In this document: in pieces, positions 9,803 to 17,160 of the stretch
Numbering within the stretch: the stretch's first letter is position 1
Layout of the letters: each line of letters starts with the position of its first letter
Assembly: GCF_037622515.1 (NCBI RefSeq)
Contig: NZ_JBBJCN010000001.1
Span: forward strand, 930,001-994,000
Direction: 5' to 3'
Length of the DNA: 64,000 nucleotides
Source of the DNA: Paradesertivirga superstes
GTDB lineage: Bacteria; Bacteroidota; Bacteroidia; Sphingobacteriales; Sphingobacteriaceae
Made by a program: the position numbers and the translations under genes
The notes under the pieces: generated by a model
Seen by the model: the letters and a program-made list of their open reading frames with translations, nothing else
Database searches by the model: none
What the model was told of the DNA's origin: nothing

Positions 9803-10588
9803 ATGAATATTTTCGAAGCAATCATCCTTGCTATTATAGAAGGGTTGACTGAATTTCTCCCTGTATCCTCGACAGGGCACATGATCATTGGCTCGGCTGT
9901 GATGGGTATTGAAACCGATCCCTTCGTTAAGATGTTTAATGTTGCCATTCAGTTTGGTGCTATCTTATCTGTTATAGTTTTATATCGCCGGCGATTTTTT
10001 AAATCTTTCGATTTCTATTACAAATTATTTGTCGCGTTTTTGCCAGCTGCGGTAGTAGGCTTTCTCCTGAATGACTATATCGACATGCTCCTTGAGAATG
10101 TGCTTGTAGTAGCGGCAATGCTTGTATTAGGAGGGATAATTCTTCTCTTTGTAGACAAATGGTTTAAAGGCGGAGAAATAGATTTTGATGTTAATTATCG
10201 CGAAGCTTTCTCTATAGGCTTGTTCCAGGTCATTGCCATGATTCCCGGGGTATCCAGGTCCGCAGCGACGATAATTGGAGGATTAAGTCAGAAACTAACC
10301 CGGAAAGCAGCCGCAGAATTTTCTTTTTTTCTGGCTGTACCCACCATGTTTGCGGCGACAGGATATAAAATGCTGAAATATTATAAAGAAACCGGCTTTG
10401 AATCAAAAGACCTCAATGTGCTTCTAATAGGTAATATTGTCGCTTTTGTTGTAGCTTTATTAGCCATCAGATCTTTTGTGAGCTATGTTACCAAATATGG
10501 TTTTAAAGTTTTTGGATATTACCGGATTATAGTAGGCGTTGCTATTATTCTTCTGTATATGCTGGGTTACGAATTGAAAATTGTATAG
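9803..10588 (+). CDS. uppP: Undecaprenyl-diphosphate phosphatase
   Basis: Inner-membrane enzyme (BacA/UppP family, 261 residues) that dephosphorylates undecaprenyl pyrophosphate to recycle the lipid carrier for peptidoglycan and other glycans; also linked to bacitracin resistance. Both signature motifs are present: EGLTEFLPVSSTGHM (14-28), with the catalytic Glu and His region, and PGVSRSAATI (about 149-158) with the conserved Arg. About seven to eight hydrophobic helices fit the family. It starts 9 bases after the DUF3098 gene and its TAG stop shares one base with the truB GTG start, so the cluster is an operon. Confidence 0.96.
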   Translation: MNIFEAIILAIIEGLTEFLPVSSTGHMIIGSAVMGIETDPFVKMFNVAIQFGAILSVIVLYRRRFFKSFDFYYKLFVAFLPAAVVGFLLNDYIDMLLENVLVVAAMLVLGGIILLFVDKWFKGGEIDFDVNYREAFSIGLFQVIAMIPGVSRSAATIIGGLSQKLTRKAAAEFSFFLAVPTMFAATGYKMLKYYKETGFESKDLNVLLIGNIVAFVVALLAIRSFVSYVTKYGFKVFGYYRIIVGVAIILLYMLGYELKIV

Positions 10589-11304
10589 TGTCTGAAAAAA
10601 CCTTTCCTGATTTTAATTTCGCAGAAGGCGAAATGCTCTTAATAAATAAACCTTACCGCTGGACCAGTTTCGATGTGGTAGGAAAAATAAGAAACTCTTT
10701 TAAGCCCCTGAAACTAAAAGTGGGGCATGCCGGAACCCTGGATCCATTAGCAACCGGCTTATTAATTATCTGCACAGGAAAGCTCACAAAGAAAATCGAC
10801 GAGTTCCAGGCGCAGGATAAAGAATATACCGGAACGATGACTTTAGGCGCAACCACTCCTTCTTATGATTTAGAAACTGAGATTGATGCAACTTTTAACA
10901 TCAGCTCCCTTACAGAGCAGCAAATCAAAGAAAACTGTAAAAATTTCATCGGAGATTTAGAACAGTTCCCGCCAGCACATTCAGCAGTAAAAGTAGATGG
11001 AGAGCGCCTGTATTTAAAAGCCAGAAGAGGAGAAACTGTAGAATTAAAATCACGTAAAGTGAGTATTTCAGAATTTGAAATAACCCGCATCTCACTACCA
11101 GAGGTTGATTTCAGAGTAGTGTGCAGTAAGGGAACCTACATTCGTTCACTGGTTTATGATTTCGGAAAACTTTTAAATAACGGAGCTTATCTTTCAAAAT
11201 TGAGAAGGACCCGCAGCGGGAATTTTCATGTAGATAATGCGTACGAAGTGATGGAATTTGTAAATCATGTAAAGAGTTTAAAAGAGAATAAAGTCACAGA
11301 CTGA
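10588..11304 (+). CDS. truB: tRNA pseudouridine(55) synthase
   Basis: Converts uridine 55 in the T-loop of tRNAs to pseudouridine. The 238-residue protein carries the catalytic motif HAGTLDPLATGLL with Asp52, plus the conserved KPYRWTSFDVV segment near the N-terminus and KGTYIRSLVYDFG later. It is shorter than E. coli TruB because it lacks most of the PUA domain, which is normal for this phylum. The start is GTG, overlapping the uppP stop by one base; the ATG at 10633 would remove the conserved FNFAEGE segment, so GTG is preferred. Confidence 0.95.
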   Translation: MSEKTFPDFNFAEGEMLLINKPYRWTSFDVVGKIRNSFKPLKLKVGHAGTLDPLATGLLIICTGKLTKKIDEFQAQDKEYTGTMTLGATTPSYDLETEIDATFNISSLTEQQIKENCKNFIGDLEQFPPAHSAVKVDGERLYLKARRGETVELKSRKVSISEFEITRISLPEVDFRVVCSKGTYIRSLVYDFGKLLNNGAYLSKLRRTRSGNFHVDNAYEVMEFVNHVKSLKENKVTD

Positions 11305-11360
11305 TTTTATAAAAATCCATTATAGTCATCCAACGATTATAATGATGCATTACAATTCAA

Positions 11361-11368
11361 TATCTTTG
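11361..11368 (+). promoter_or_regulatory. -7 element of ribF, nearly leaderless
   Basis: TATCTTTG is an exact TAnnTTTG match and ends 8 bases before the ribF ATG (TTTGCCGCCTAATG). A start site 4-5 bases after the element would leave a leader of only a few bases. The arrangement is nearly identical to that before metZ (TTTGCCTTCTGATG). No clear -33 box. Confidence 0.55.
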
Positions 11369-11375
11369 CCGCCTA

Positions 11376-12344
11376 ATGAAGGTTTACAGACATCTGAATG
11401 AATTTCAAAAAGTAAAGGATGCGGTAGTTACCATTGGAACTTTCGACGGAGTTCACATCGGCCATCGTAAAATCATCTCACGTTTAACCGAAGTTGCAAA
11501 ACAAATTAACGGAGAAAGCGTAATCCTTACTTTTTTTCCCCATCCAAGGATGATTCTTAATCCGGAAGATGTAAATCTGAAACTGATTACAACTATTAAT
11601 GAGAAGGCTCAACTTCTGGAAAAGCTTGGTGTCGATCATCTGATTATTACTCCATTTACCAGGGATTTTTCCAATCTAAGCGCAGAAACCTATATCAAAC
11701 AAATTCTGGTCGATAAAATAGGCACGAGCAGAATCATAATTGGTTATGATCATCATTTTGGTAAAGACCGGGAGGGCAACCTGCATCAGTTACAAAAGTA
11801 TGCTTCCGAATATCATTACCAGGTAGAGGAAATTCCGGAACAGGACATTCACGATGTTGCTGTAAGTTCGACCGAAATACGGCAGGCTTTGGCAAAAGGA
11901 GATGTAGAAACAGCGAATGATTTTTTGGGATATCCTTTCAGTTTATTCGGACAAGTGATAAAAGGAGATCAGTTAGGGCGAACACTGGGTTTTCCAACCG
12001 CAAATTTATTAATTGAAGAAAACTATAAACTTATTCCTGCTGACGGTATTTACGCCGTGAAAGTTAAAATACCGGCTGAATCTCAAAGTTCTAATCCACA
12101 ACCTGAAAATCCGGAATATAAGATTTATAAGGGGATGGCCTATATAGGAAACCGGCCCACCATTAACGGGATGTCAAGAAATATAGAAGTAAACATTTTT
12201 GACTTTTCGCAGGATATTTATCGTCAGTACATTAGCGTTGAATTCCATCATTTTATACGAGATGACATTCGATTTGATAATATTACTGCATTAAAAGTTC
12301 AAATCACAAATGATAAAAAATCGGCTATAACTTTGTTATCTTAA
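11376..12344 (+). CDS. ribF: Bifunctional riboflavin kinase/FAD synthetase
   Basis: Makes FMN and then FAD from riboflavin and ATP in the cytoplasm. The 322-residue protein has an N-terminal nucleotidyltransferase (GTFDGVHIGHRKII at about 22-35, FFPHPR, and the later SSTEIR motif). A C-terminal riboflavin kinase follows from about 185 (GRTLGFPTANL, GIYAVKV, YIGNRPT). A slightly long loop with SQSSNPQPENPE (about 235-246) interrupts the kinase domain. It follows truB by 71 bases with its own promoter-like element. Confidence 0.96.
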   Translation: MKVYRHLNEFQKVKDAVVTIGTFDGVHIGHRKIISRLTEVAKQINGESVILTFFPHPRMILNPEDVNLKLITTINEKAQLLEKLGVDHLIITPFTRDFSNLSAETYIKQILVDKIGTSRIIIGYDHHFGKDREGNLHQLQKYASEYHYQVEEIPEQDIHDVAVSSTEIRQALAKGDVETANDFLGYPFSLFGQVIKGDQLGRTLGFPTANLLIEENYKLIPADGIYAVKVKIPAESQSSNPQPENPEYKIYKGMAYIGNRPTINGMSRNIEVNIFDFSQDIYRQYISVEFHHFIRDDIRFDNITALKVQITNDKKSAITLLS

Positions 12345-12375
12345 CCGATTCTAATTTTTGGGATAAACTAATGTT

Positions 12376-13452
12376 TTGAAAAAACTAAACCTCGATAAAC
12401 AGGAAGCTGATTTTTTAAACAATACCATTAATCATTGGCACAATGAAGGTATTGTAAATTCTGAAACTGCCGAACGACTTCGAAACACTTACGATATAAA
12501 AGAGTTTGACTGGCGCCGCCTTGCCCAATATTCTTTCTGGGTGGCTCTTGCATGCGGCCTTATCGCCTTCGCCTCTTTGGTTATAGATGACGATGTGCTC
12601 AACCTGCTCAAAAAAATTTCAGACACTCCGGATATTGTTATAAGTTTAATATCAGCAGCATTGGCGGCATGGTTATATTATCGCGGACAAAAAAGCAAAC
12701 AGGTATATCCTGAAAAAGTGTTTAGTAATGAAGCCACCGTTTTTATTGCTGTACTGTTTACGGCCAGTTCAATCGCATTTCTGGGTAAGGCATTTGATAA
12801 TGGTTCGGGCCATTTTTCTATCTTATTTCTTCTTTCTGTTGTTGTTTATAGCATTTTAGCGTGGAAGTATAAATCGCAGGTAATCTGGGCCTTTGCATTA
12901 ATTTCATTGGGCAGTTGGTTTGGAACTGAAACTGGGTATCAAACTGCCTGGCGGGATTATTTTCTGAGAATGAACTACCCTTTAAGGTTTGTATTTTTCG
13001 GGGCTTTTTTATCTTTTGCAGGATTTAACCTCTACCGGGTTAAGGTGCTGGAAATGTTCAGAGACGCCACTTACATAATAGGTTTATTATATCTTTTCAT
13101 TTCGCTGTGGTTGCTCTCCATTTTTGGAAATTTTGGAAATTTAGAAGACTGGTTTACTGTTAAGCAATCGGATATTTTTTATTATGGAATTATTTCTGCC
13201 CTGGTTTCAATAGGTTTTATCATCTATGGCTTAAAGAGAAAAGATGAAATCGCCCGTGAATTTGGAATTACATTTCTTCTGATCAATATTTATACACGTT
13301 ACTTCGAATATTTATGGGACAGAACAGACAAAGCAATTTTTTTCGGAATCCTGGCGATATCTTTCTGGCTAATTGGGCGTAAGGCAGAAAAAATCTGGAA
13401 CATTGAACTATTTTCCAGTAAAGCACCAACTCAGAATAAGGATCTGAAATAA
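12376..13452 (+). CDS. Polytopic membrane protein, DUF2157-like
   Basis: A 358-residue inner-membrane protein of unknown function. A soluble N-terminal region of about 50 residues (DKQEADFLNNTINHWHNEGIVNSETAERL) resembles the start of DUF2157 proteins. It is followed by nine or ten hydrophobic helices and a short polar tail. The reading frame has no ATG near its beginning. The best start is TTG at 12376; the ATG at 12371 is out of frame and meets a stop after one codon. It lies 31 bases after ribF and ends at a bidirectional terminator. Confidence 0.7.
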   Translation: MKKLNLDKQEADFLNNTINHWHNEGIVNSETAERLRNTYDIKEFDWRRLAQYSFWVALACGLIAFASLVIDDDVLNLLKKISDTPDIVISLISAALAAWLYYRGQKSKQVYPEKVFSNEATVFIAVLFTASSIAFLGKAFDNGSGHFSILFLLSVVVYSILAWKYKSQVIWAFALISLGSWFGTETGYQTAWRDYFLRMNYPLRFVFFGAFLSFAGFNLYRVKVLEMFRDATYIIGLLYLFISLWLLSIFGNFGNLEDWFTVKQSDIFYYGIISALVSIGFIIYGLKRKDEIAREFGITFLLINIYTRYFEYLWDRTDKAIFFGILAISFWLIGRKAEKIWNIELFSSKAPTQNKDLK

Positions 13453-13454
13453 TT

Positions 13455-13490
13455 AAAGAGCCATTAGTTGATAAAAACAAATGGCTCTTT
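13455..13490. terminator. Bidirectional terminator between convergent genes
   Basis: Perfect 11-bp stem AAAGAGCCATT (13455-13465) / AATGGCTCTTT (13480-13490), loop of 14 bases. It sits exactly between the stop of the DUF2157-like gene and the stop of yceI and can serve both. Confidence 0.8.
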
Positions 13491-13504
13491 GATACAGAAA
13501 ACAA

Positions 13505-14038
13505 TTATCCTTCTTTCGAGAACTGAACGTTCATGGTTAATTTAATTTCATTCCCCACTACTATAGCGCCAGCTTCAGTAACTCCATTCCATTGTAAGCC
13601 AAAATCTTTACGGCTTATCTTACCCACAACCTCGAAACCAGCCTTTAAATTCCCGTAAAAATCTGTCGCCGAACCTCCATACTCTACTTTGAATGTAACG
13701 GGTTTAGTGGTCTCTTTAATAGTTAAATCTCCCGTTAGGGAATATTCAGCATCACTAACCTTTTTGAAAGCAGTCGACTTGAACTCGATTTGCGGATACT
13801 TTTCAGCCTCAAAAAAATCGGCCGAGCGCAAATGATCATCTCTTTGTTGCTGATTAGTGTCTAAACTCGCCACATCAATAGTAAAATGAATGTTGGCATC
13901 GGTAAAGTCTTCATTTTCTGAAACTACTTTTCCATCAAAGCTCTTAAAATTACCAGTAACGGTAGAGATTACAAGATGCTTTGCCTTAAATTGAATTTCT
14001 GAATGGGTTGGATCTAACACCCAGGTAGTTGTTGCCAT
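13505..14038 (-). CDS. YceI family protein
   Basis: A 177-residue YceI/PF04264 protein, a lipocalin-like beta-barrel that binds isoprenoid-type ligands in characterised members. The N-terminus WVLDPTHSEIQFKAKHLVISTVTGNF and the GDLTIKETTKPVTFKVEY and FEVVGKISRKDFG segments are typical. There is no signal peptide, so this copy is cytoplasmic, unlike E. coli YceI. A perfect 26-bp palindrome lies 35 bases upstream of the start and is a likely repressor site, consistent with the stress-inducible control often reported for this family. Confidence 0.92.
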   Translation of the reverse strand: MATTTWVLDPTHSEIQFKAKHLVISTVTGNFKSFDGKVVSENEDFTDANIHFTIDVASLDTNQQQRDDHLRSADFFEAEKYPQIEFKSTAFKKVSDAEYSLTGDLTIKETTKPVTFKVEYGGSATDFYGNLKAGFEVVGKISRKDFGLQWNGVTEAGAIVVGNEIKLTMNVQFSKEG

Positions 14039-14064
14039 AATCTTTATGTTTTATTTCACAATAC

Positions 14065-14099
14065 AAATGACGACAATTACATGTTTAAACATGTAATTG
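14065..14099 (-). promoter_or_regulatory. yceI promoter region with perfect 26-bp palindromic operator
   Basis: Bases 14074-14099 form a perfect palindrome with half-site CAATTACATGTTT. Immediately downstream on the minus strand is GTCATTTG (14065-14072), a degenerate -7 element 27 bases before the yceI ATG. The palindrome would occupy the space between the -33 and -7 boxes, the usual place for a repressor. The ACATGTTTAAACATGT core resembles MarR-type operators (from general knowledge, not searched). Confidence 0.6.
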
Positions 14100-14104
14100 C
14101 ACGG

Positions 14105-14154
14105 TAAAAAACTTAAGCCTTTAAAAATGGAAATTATTCCTTCTAAAGGCTTAA
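14105..14154 (-). terminator. Terminator of the metZ-osmC unit
   Basis: On the minus strand TTAAGCCTTTA (14154-14144) pairs perfectly with TAAAGGCTTAA (14123-14113) and is followed by GTTTTTT. The 20-base loop contains a short GGAA/TTCC inner stem. It starts 25 bases after the osmC-family stop and shields the yceI promoter. Confidence 0.78.
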
Positions 14155-14178
14155 ACAGAGCACAAAAAGTGCCAAAAA

Positions 14179-14598
14179 TCAAGTGCTTTTCAGATTGACA
14201 GCATAGGTTATTTCGACCCCGCCCGCAGCAAGCATATCATGAACTGAGCAATATTTTTTAACAGCCAATTCTGCGGCCTTATCAGCCTTTGCCTGGTCTA
14301 CATTGCCGGTCAGGTTAAAATCCATGTGAATTTTAGTAAATACAGAAGGAATTCCATCCGCACGTTCTCCTTCAACATTTACCGAAACATCGTCGATATC
14401 CTGTCTTTGTTTTTTTAATATGGTAAGTAAATCAAATGAGCTGCAGGAACCAAGCGCCATAAGCACTAATTCCATAGGTCTGACACCCAGCCCCTGACCA
14501 CCAATTGCTTCAGAACCATCTACCTGCACTTTTACATTTTCAGAACCTGATGCTTCAAAATGTACGGCATCGTTAATTCTTTTTAATTCTACTTTCAT
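14179..14598 (-). CDS. OsmC family protein
   Basis: A 139-residue OsmC/Ohr-superfamily protein. The family's two redox cysteines are present: Cys52 in GSCSSFDLLTIL and Cys117 in KKYCSVHDML, the spacing expected for peroxidase-type members. Which peroxide or other electrophile it handles cannot be told. Its ATG overlaps the stop of the upstream metZ-like gene by 4 bases, so the two are co-translated, linking it to sulfur metabolism. Confidence 0.9.
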   Translation of the reverse strand: MKVELKRINDAVHFEASGSENVKVQVDGSEAIGGQGLGVRPMELVLMALGSCSSFDLLTILKKQRQDIDDVSVNVEGERADGIPSVFTKIHMDFNLTGNVDQAKADKAAELAVKKYCSVHDMLAAGGVEITYAVNLKST

Positions 14599-15764
14599 TT
14601 TGAATGATCTAAGGCTTGTTTTATATCGTTGAGAATATCTTCAGCATCTTCCAGTCCTACCGAAATACGTATGCTACCCGGCTGAATACCAATGGCGCCA
14701 CGCTCCTCTTCACTTAATTTTGAATGGGTTGTTGAAGCAGGATGAGTTGCAATCGTTCTTGAATCACCCAGATTTGAAGAAATTAAAATCATTTCCAAAG
14801 CATCAAGAAATTGCTTTGCACGTTCGAAACCACCCTTAATATTAAATGTCACGATTCCGCCTCCCTGTTTCATCTGACGTTTCGCAAGTTCATATTGAGG
14901 ATGTGAAGGCAGGTGAGGATAACGTACCTGTTCAACTTCCGGATGCTCTTCTAACATTTCAGCCAGCTTTAAGGCGGAACTGCAATGACGATCCATCCGA
15001 ATAGTAAGAGTTTCCAGACTTTTGGAAAATATCCAGGCATTAAAAGCAGACATAGCAGGGCCGGTATGCCGGATAAAGAACATTAATTCTTTTATCAGAT
15101 CAGCTCGCCCGACAACAACTCCACCTAAAACACGACCTTGTCCGTCGAAGTATTTAGTAGCCGAATGGCTCACCAAATCAACTCCGTATTGAATAGGCTT
15201 TTGCAAATACGGAGTAGCAAAGCAGTTATCTACATTTATAATGATGTTAGGATATTTCTTTTTAAATCCGCCAAGCCATTCTAAATCAACCAATTCAAGA
15301 CCAGGATTGGATGGGGTTTCCAAAAAAATCATTCTTGTTTCGGGCCGGATAGCCGCTTCCCAATCTTCAGGTTTAGAAGCATCGACATAAGTGTAGCTTA
15401 TTCCCCAGCGGGGGAACAGCTGATTAAGCAACTGATGCGTTGAGCCGAATATTGAGCGGCAGGCAAGAATATGATCGCCACTTTTCAATAAACCTGCCAA
15501 TGAAGCAAATACGCCGGCCATACCTGAAGCAAAAGCTAATCCGGCCTCTGCACCTTCGAGTTCGCAGACCTTATCTATAAACTCAGAGGTATTTGGGTTT
15601 GAATAACGGGAATAAATATTCCCAGGAATTTCGTCCGCAAAAACAGCTCTCCCCTGTTCCGCATCATCGAAGATAAAGCTGGAAGTGAGGTATAAGGGAA
15701 CCGAATGCTCCCTGTTTTGACTGCGTGCTGCTTGATTTCGTATTAATTTAGATTGCTCTTTCAT
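14595..15764 (-). CDS. metZ: O-succinylhomoserine sulfhydrylase-like PLP enzyme (Cys/Met metabolism family)
   Basis: A 389-residue fold-type I PLP enzyme. The PLP lysine is Lys204 in SHSATKYFDGQG; other conserved elements are YSRYSNPN (51-58), the cofactor-stacking region FASGMAG (78-84) and the late SSNLGDSRTIATHPASTTH segment. It most resembles O-succinylhomoserine sulfhydrylases (MetZ), which make homocysteine from O-succinylhomoserine and sulfide. Cystathionine gamma-synthase or O-acetylhomoserine sulfhydrylase activity cannot be excluded from sequence alone. It forms a two-gene unit with the OsmC-family gene and has a nearly leaderless promoter. Confidence 0.88.
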   Translation of the reverse strand: MKEQSKLIRNQAARSQNREHSVPLYLTSSFIFDDAEQGRAVFADEIPGNIYSRYSNPNTSEFIDKVCELEGAEAGLAFASGMAGVFASLAGLLKSGDHILACRSIFGSTHQLLNQLFPRWGISYTYVDASKPEDWEAAIRPETRMIFLETPSNPGLELVDLEWLGGFKKKYPNIIINVDNCFATPYLQKPIQYGVDLVSHSATKYFDGQGRVLGGVVVGRADLIKELMFFIRHTGPAMSAFNAWIFSKSLETLTIRMDRHCSSALKLAEMLEEHPEVEQVRYPHLPSHPQYELAKRQMKQGGGIVTFNIKGGFERAKQFLDALEMILISSNLGDSRTIATHPASTTHSKLSEEERGAIGIQPGSIRISVGLEDAEDILNDIKQALDHSK

Positions 15765-15771
15765 CAGAAGG

Positions 15772-15779
15772 CAAACTTA
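15772..15779 (-). promoter_or_regulatory. -7 element of metZ, nearly leaderless
   Basis: TAAGTTTG (minus strand) is an exact TAnnTTTG match ending 8 bases before ATG 15764, with the same TTTGCCnnCTnATG geometry as ribF. No SAM riboswitch fold was recognised upstream. Confidence 0.55.
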
Positions 15780-16145
15780 CGGAAGATTAGGGTAAAATTT
15801 GTGTCAAAAAAGATTCGAGAACTATGGTTTATACAAGATTTGACAACTTTTATAAACCTGTCAAATATCAAATCTGATAAATCCACTCATGATGTTGTAA
15901 GCCATCAATTCAGAAAGTTCTTTCAGTCGTATGCAATAGCTCAGATCACCCAAGTAAATTAAAAATGGAAGAGGTAATAGAGTGGTTTACCGATCTATTA
16001 AATTTCGAGAAATATTATAGAGAACTTATGTCAATATCAATAAGAAAAGTATAATGATAGAAAAAAACTGGCTTTAAATTTAATGATGGAATTAAATCAC
16101 CGATTTTTATAAGATTTGACAACTTCCTAAAAGGTTGCCAAACCT
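15780..16145. repeat. Intergenic stretch with two TTTGACAACTT stem-loop elements
   Basis: No convincing gene. AAGATTTGACAACTT occurs twice, at 15835 and at 16111. At the first copy TTTGACA (15839-15845) pairs with TGTCAAA (15859-15865). At the second, TTTGACAACTT (16115-16125) pairs with AAGGTTGCCAAA (16131-16142), ending three bases before the TSUP gene stop and possibly acting as its terminator. The direct repeats bracket about 276 bases with one 29-codon open frame (15965-16054). A REP-like or decayed mobile element is possible. Confidence 0.5.
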
Positions 16146-17096
16146 TTATATCATCTTCAATATAAAAGTGATAATACTTTTCAAACTCACTAAAATAACT
16201 ATCACCCCGACGGCCACCATAATACTTTTGGCGGAAATCCGATTCGATACACGTGCCGCAATTGGAGATGCAATAGCACTGCCAATTACCAAACCGCCTA
16301 TCGCTTCCCAGTGAAGTCCTTTTAACATGGTAATAAAAGTTAAGGAGCTCATAAAGGCCACAAAAAAACGGGATGCTTTAACCGAACCTAATGAGAACCG
16401 GGCATGCCGGCCACCGGCAATTAAAGAAGACAGAACGATTGATCCCCAGCCACCGCCACCTACCGCGTCAATTAATCCTCCTCCAAAGCCCAATGCTGAA
16501 ATATTTTTTATTTTCTTCTTCCTCTTTACTTCTCCCCTTTTTCTTCTCAGATTAAAAGCCTTAATAAGAATGACGGTTCCAAGGATTAGAGTATATATAG
16601 AAATTACCGGTTTGGTATAATTACTATAATGTTCGAGTGAGGATAAAAGAAAGGCCCCTATCATGGCTCCAATAATACCGGGAATTACCAGTAGCTTAAA
16701 AAGCTTAATATTTACATTACCCATTTTGTAATGCATCAGACCTGCAATTCCATTGCTCAGTATCTCTGATAAATGTACGGCCGTACTGGCAGAAGCAGGA
16801 GGAATACCCATAGATAGACTAAAGGTTGTGGAGGTAACGCCATAAGACATACCTATTGCCCCATCGATCATCGCAAAAATAAAACCCGCTACCAGGAAAT
16901 AATAAAAATGGACAGGGATATCCGAAAAATACGTTTTAAAAGAAGGAACATAGACCCAAAGCAGTACAATTGCTATTAATATTAAGACTAATGAAGCTAT
17001 TGTTAATATTAACTTCGTTTTACGCAGTTCAGGCTTTGTAACGACCGTGTCTTCCTGAACTATTATTTCCGGCTCCTCACTAGTGCTTATCTCCAT
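16146..17096 (-). CDS. TSUP (TauE/SafE) family membrane transporter
   Basis: A 316-residue polytopic inner-membrane protein of the TauE/SafE family (PF01925), whose members export sulfite, sulfoacetate or related anions. About 45 polar N-terminal residues (acidic, EISTSEEPEIIVQEDT) precede eight or so hydrophobic helices. Conserved features include GAIGMSYGVTSTTFSL in the first repeat and the glycine-rich FGGGLIDAVGGGGWG in the second. A TATTTTTG element (minus strand, 17114-17121) lies 18 bases upstream of the start. Its substrate is unknown. The nearby metZ and osmC genes make a sulfur compound plausible, but this is inference. Confidence 0.85.
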   Translation of the reverse strand: MEISTSEEPEIIVQEDTVVTKPELRKTKLILTIASLVLILIAIVLLWVYVPSFKTYFSDIPVHFYYFLVAGFIFAMIDGAIGMSYGVTSTTFSLSMGIPPASASTAVHLSEILSNGIAGLMHYKMGNVNIKLFKLLVIPGIIGAMIGAFLLSSLEHYSNYTKPVISIYTLILGTVILIKAFNLRRKRGEVKRKKKIKNISALGFGGGLIDAVGGGGWGSIVLSSLIAGGRHARFSLGSVKASRFFVAFMSSLTFITMLKGLHWEAIGGLVIGSAIASPIAARVSNRISAKSIMVAVGVIVILVSLKSIITFILKMI

Positions 17097-17160
17097 TTCG
17101 GTAAATCAAGCCTCAAAAATACAAAGTATACATGATAGCTAGGGTAACAGTTTTAATTTC

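Noticed and set aside
15765..15830. Possible SAM riboswitch upstream of metZ
   Set aside because: A promoter box ends 8 bases before the start codon, leaving no room for a leader aptamer; no SAM-I or SAM-II core was seen.
15753..15962. 69-codon plus-strand frame upstream of metZ
   Set aside because: Starts inside metZ on the opposite strand and crosses the metZ promoter and a stem-loop; no coding signal.
15965..16054. 29-codon plus-strand frame with reasonable residues (MEEVIEWFTDLLNFEKYY)
   Set aside because: Too short and isolated, without promoter or ribosome site. It lies between two repeat elements and may be a decayed remnant; no family recognised.
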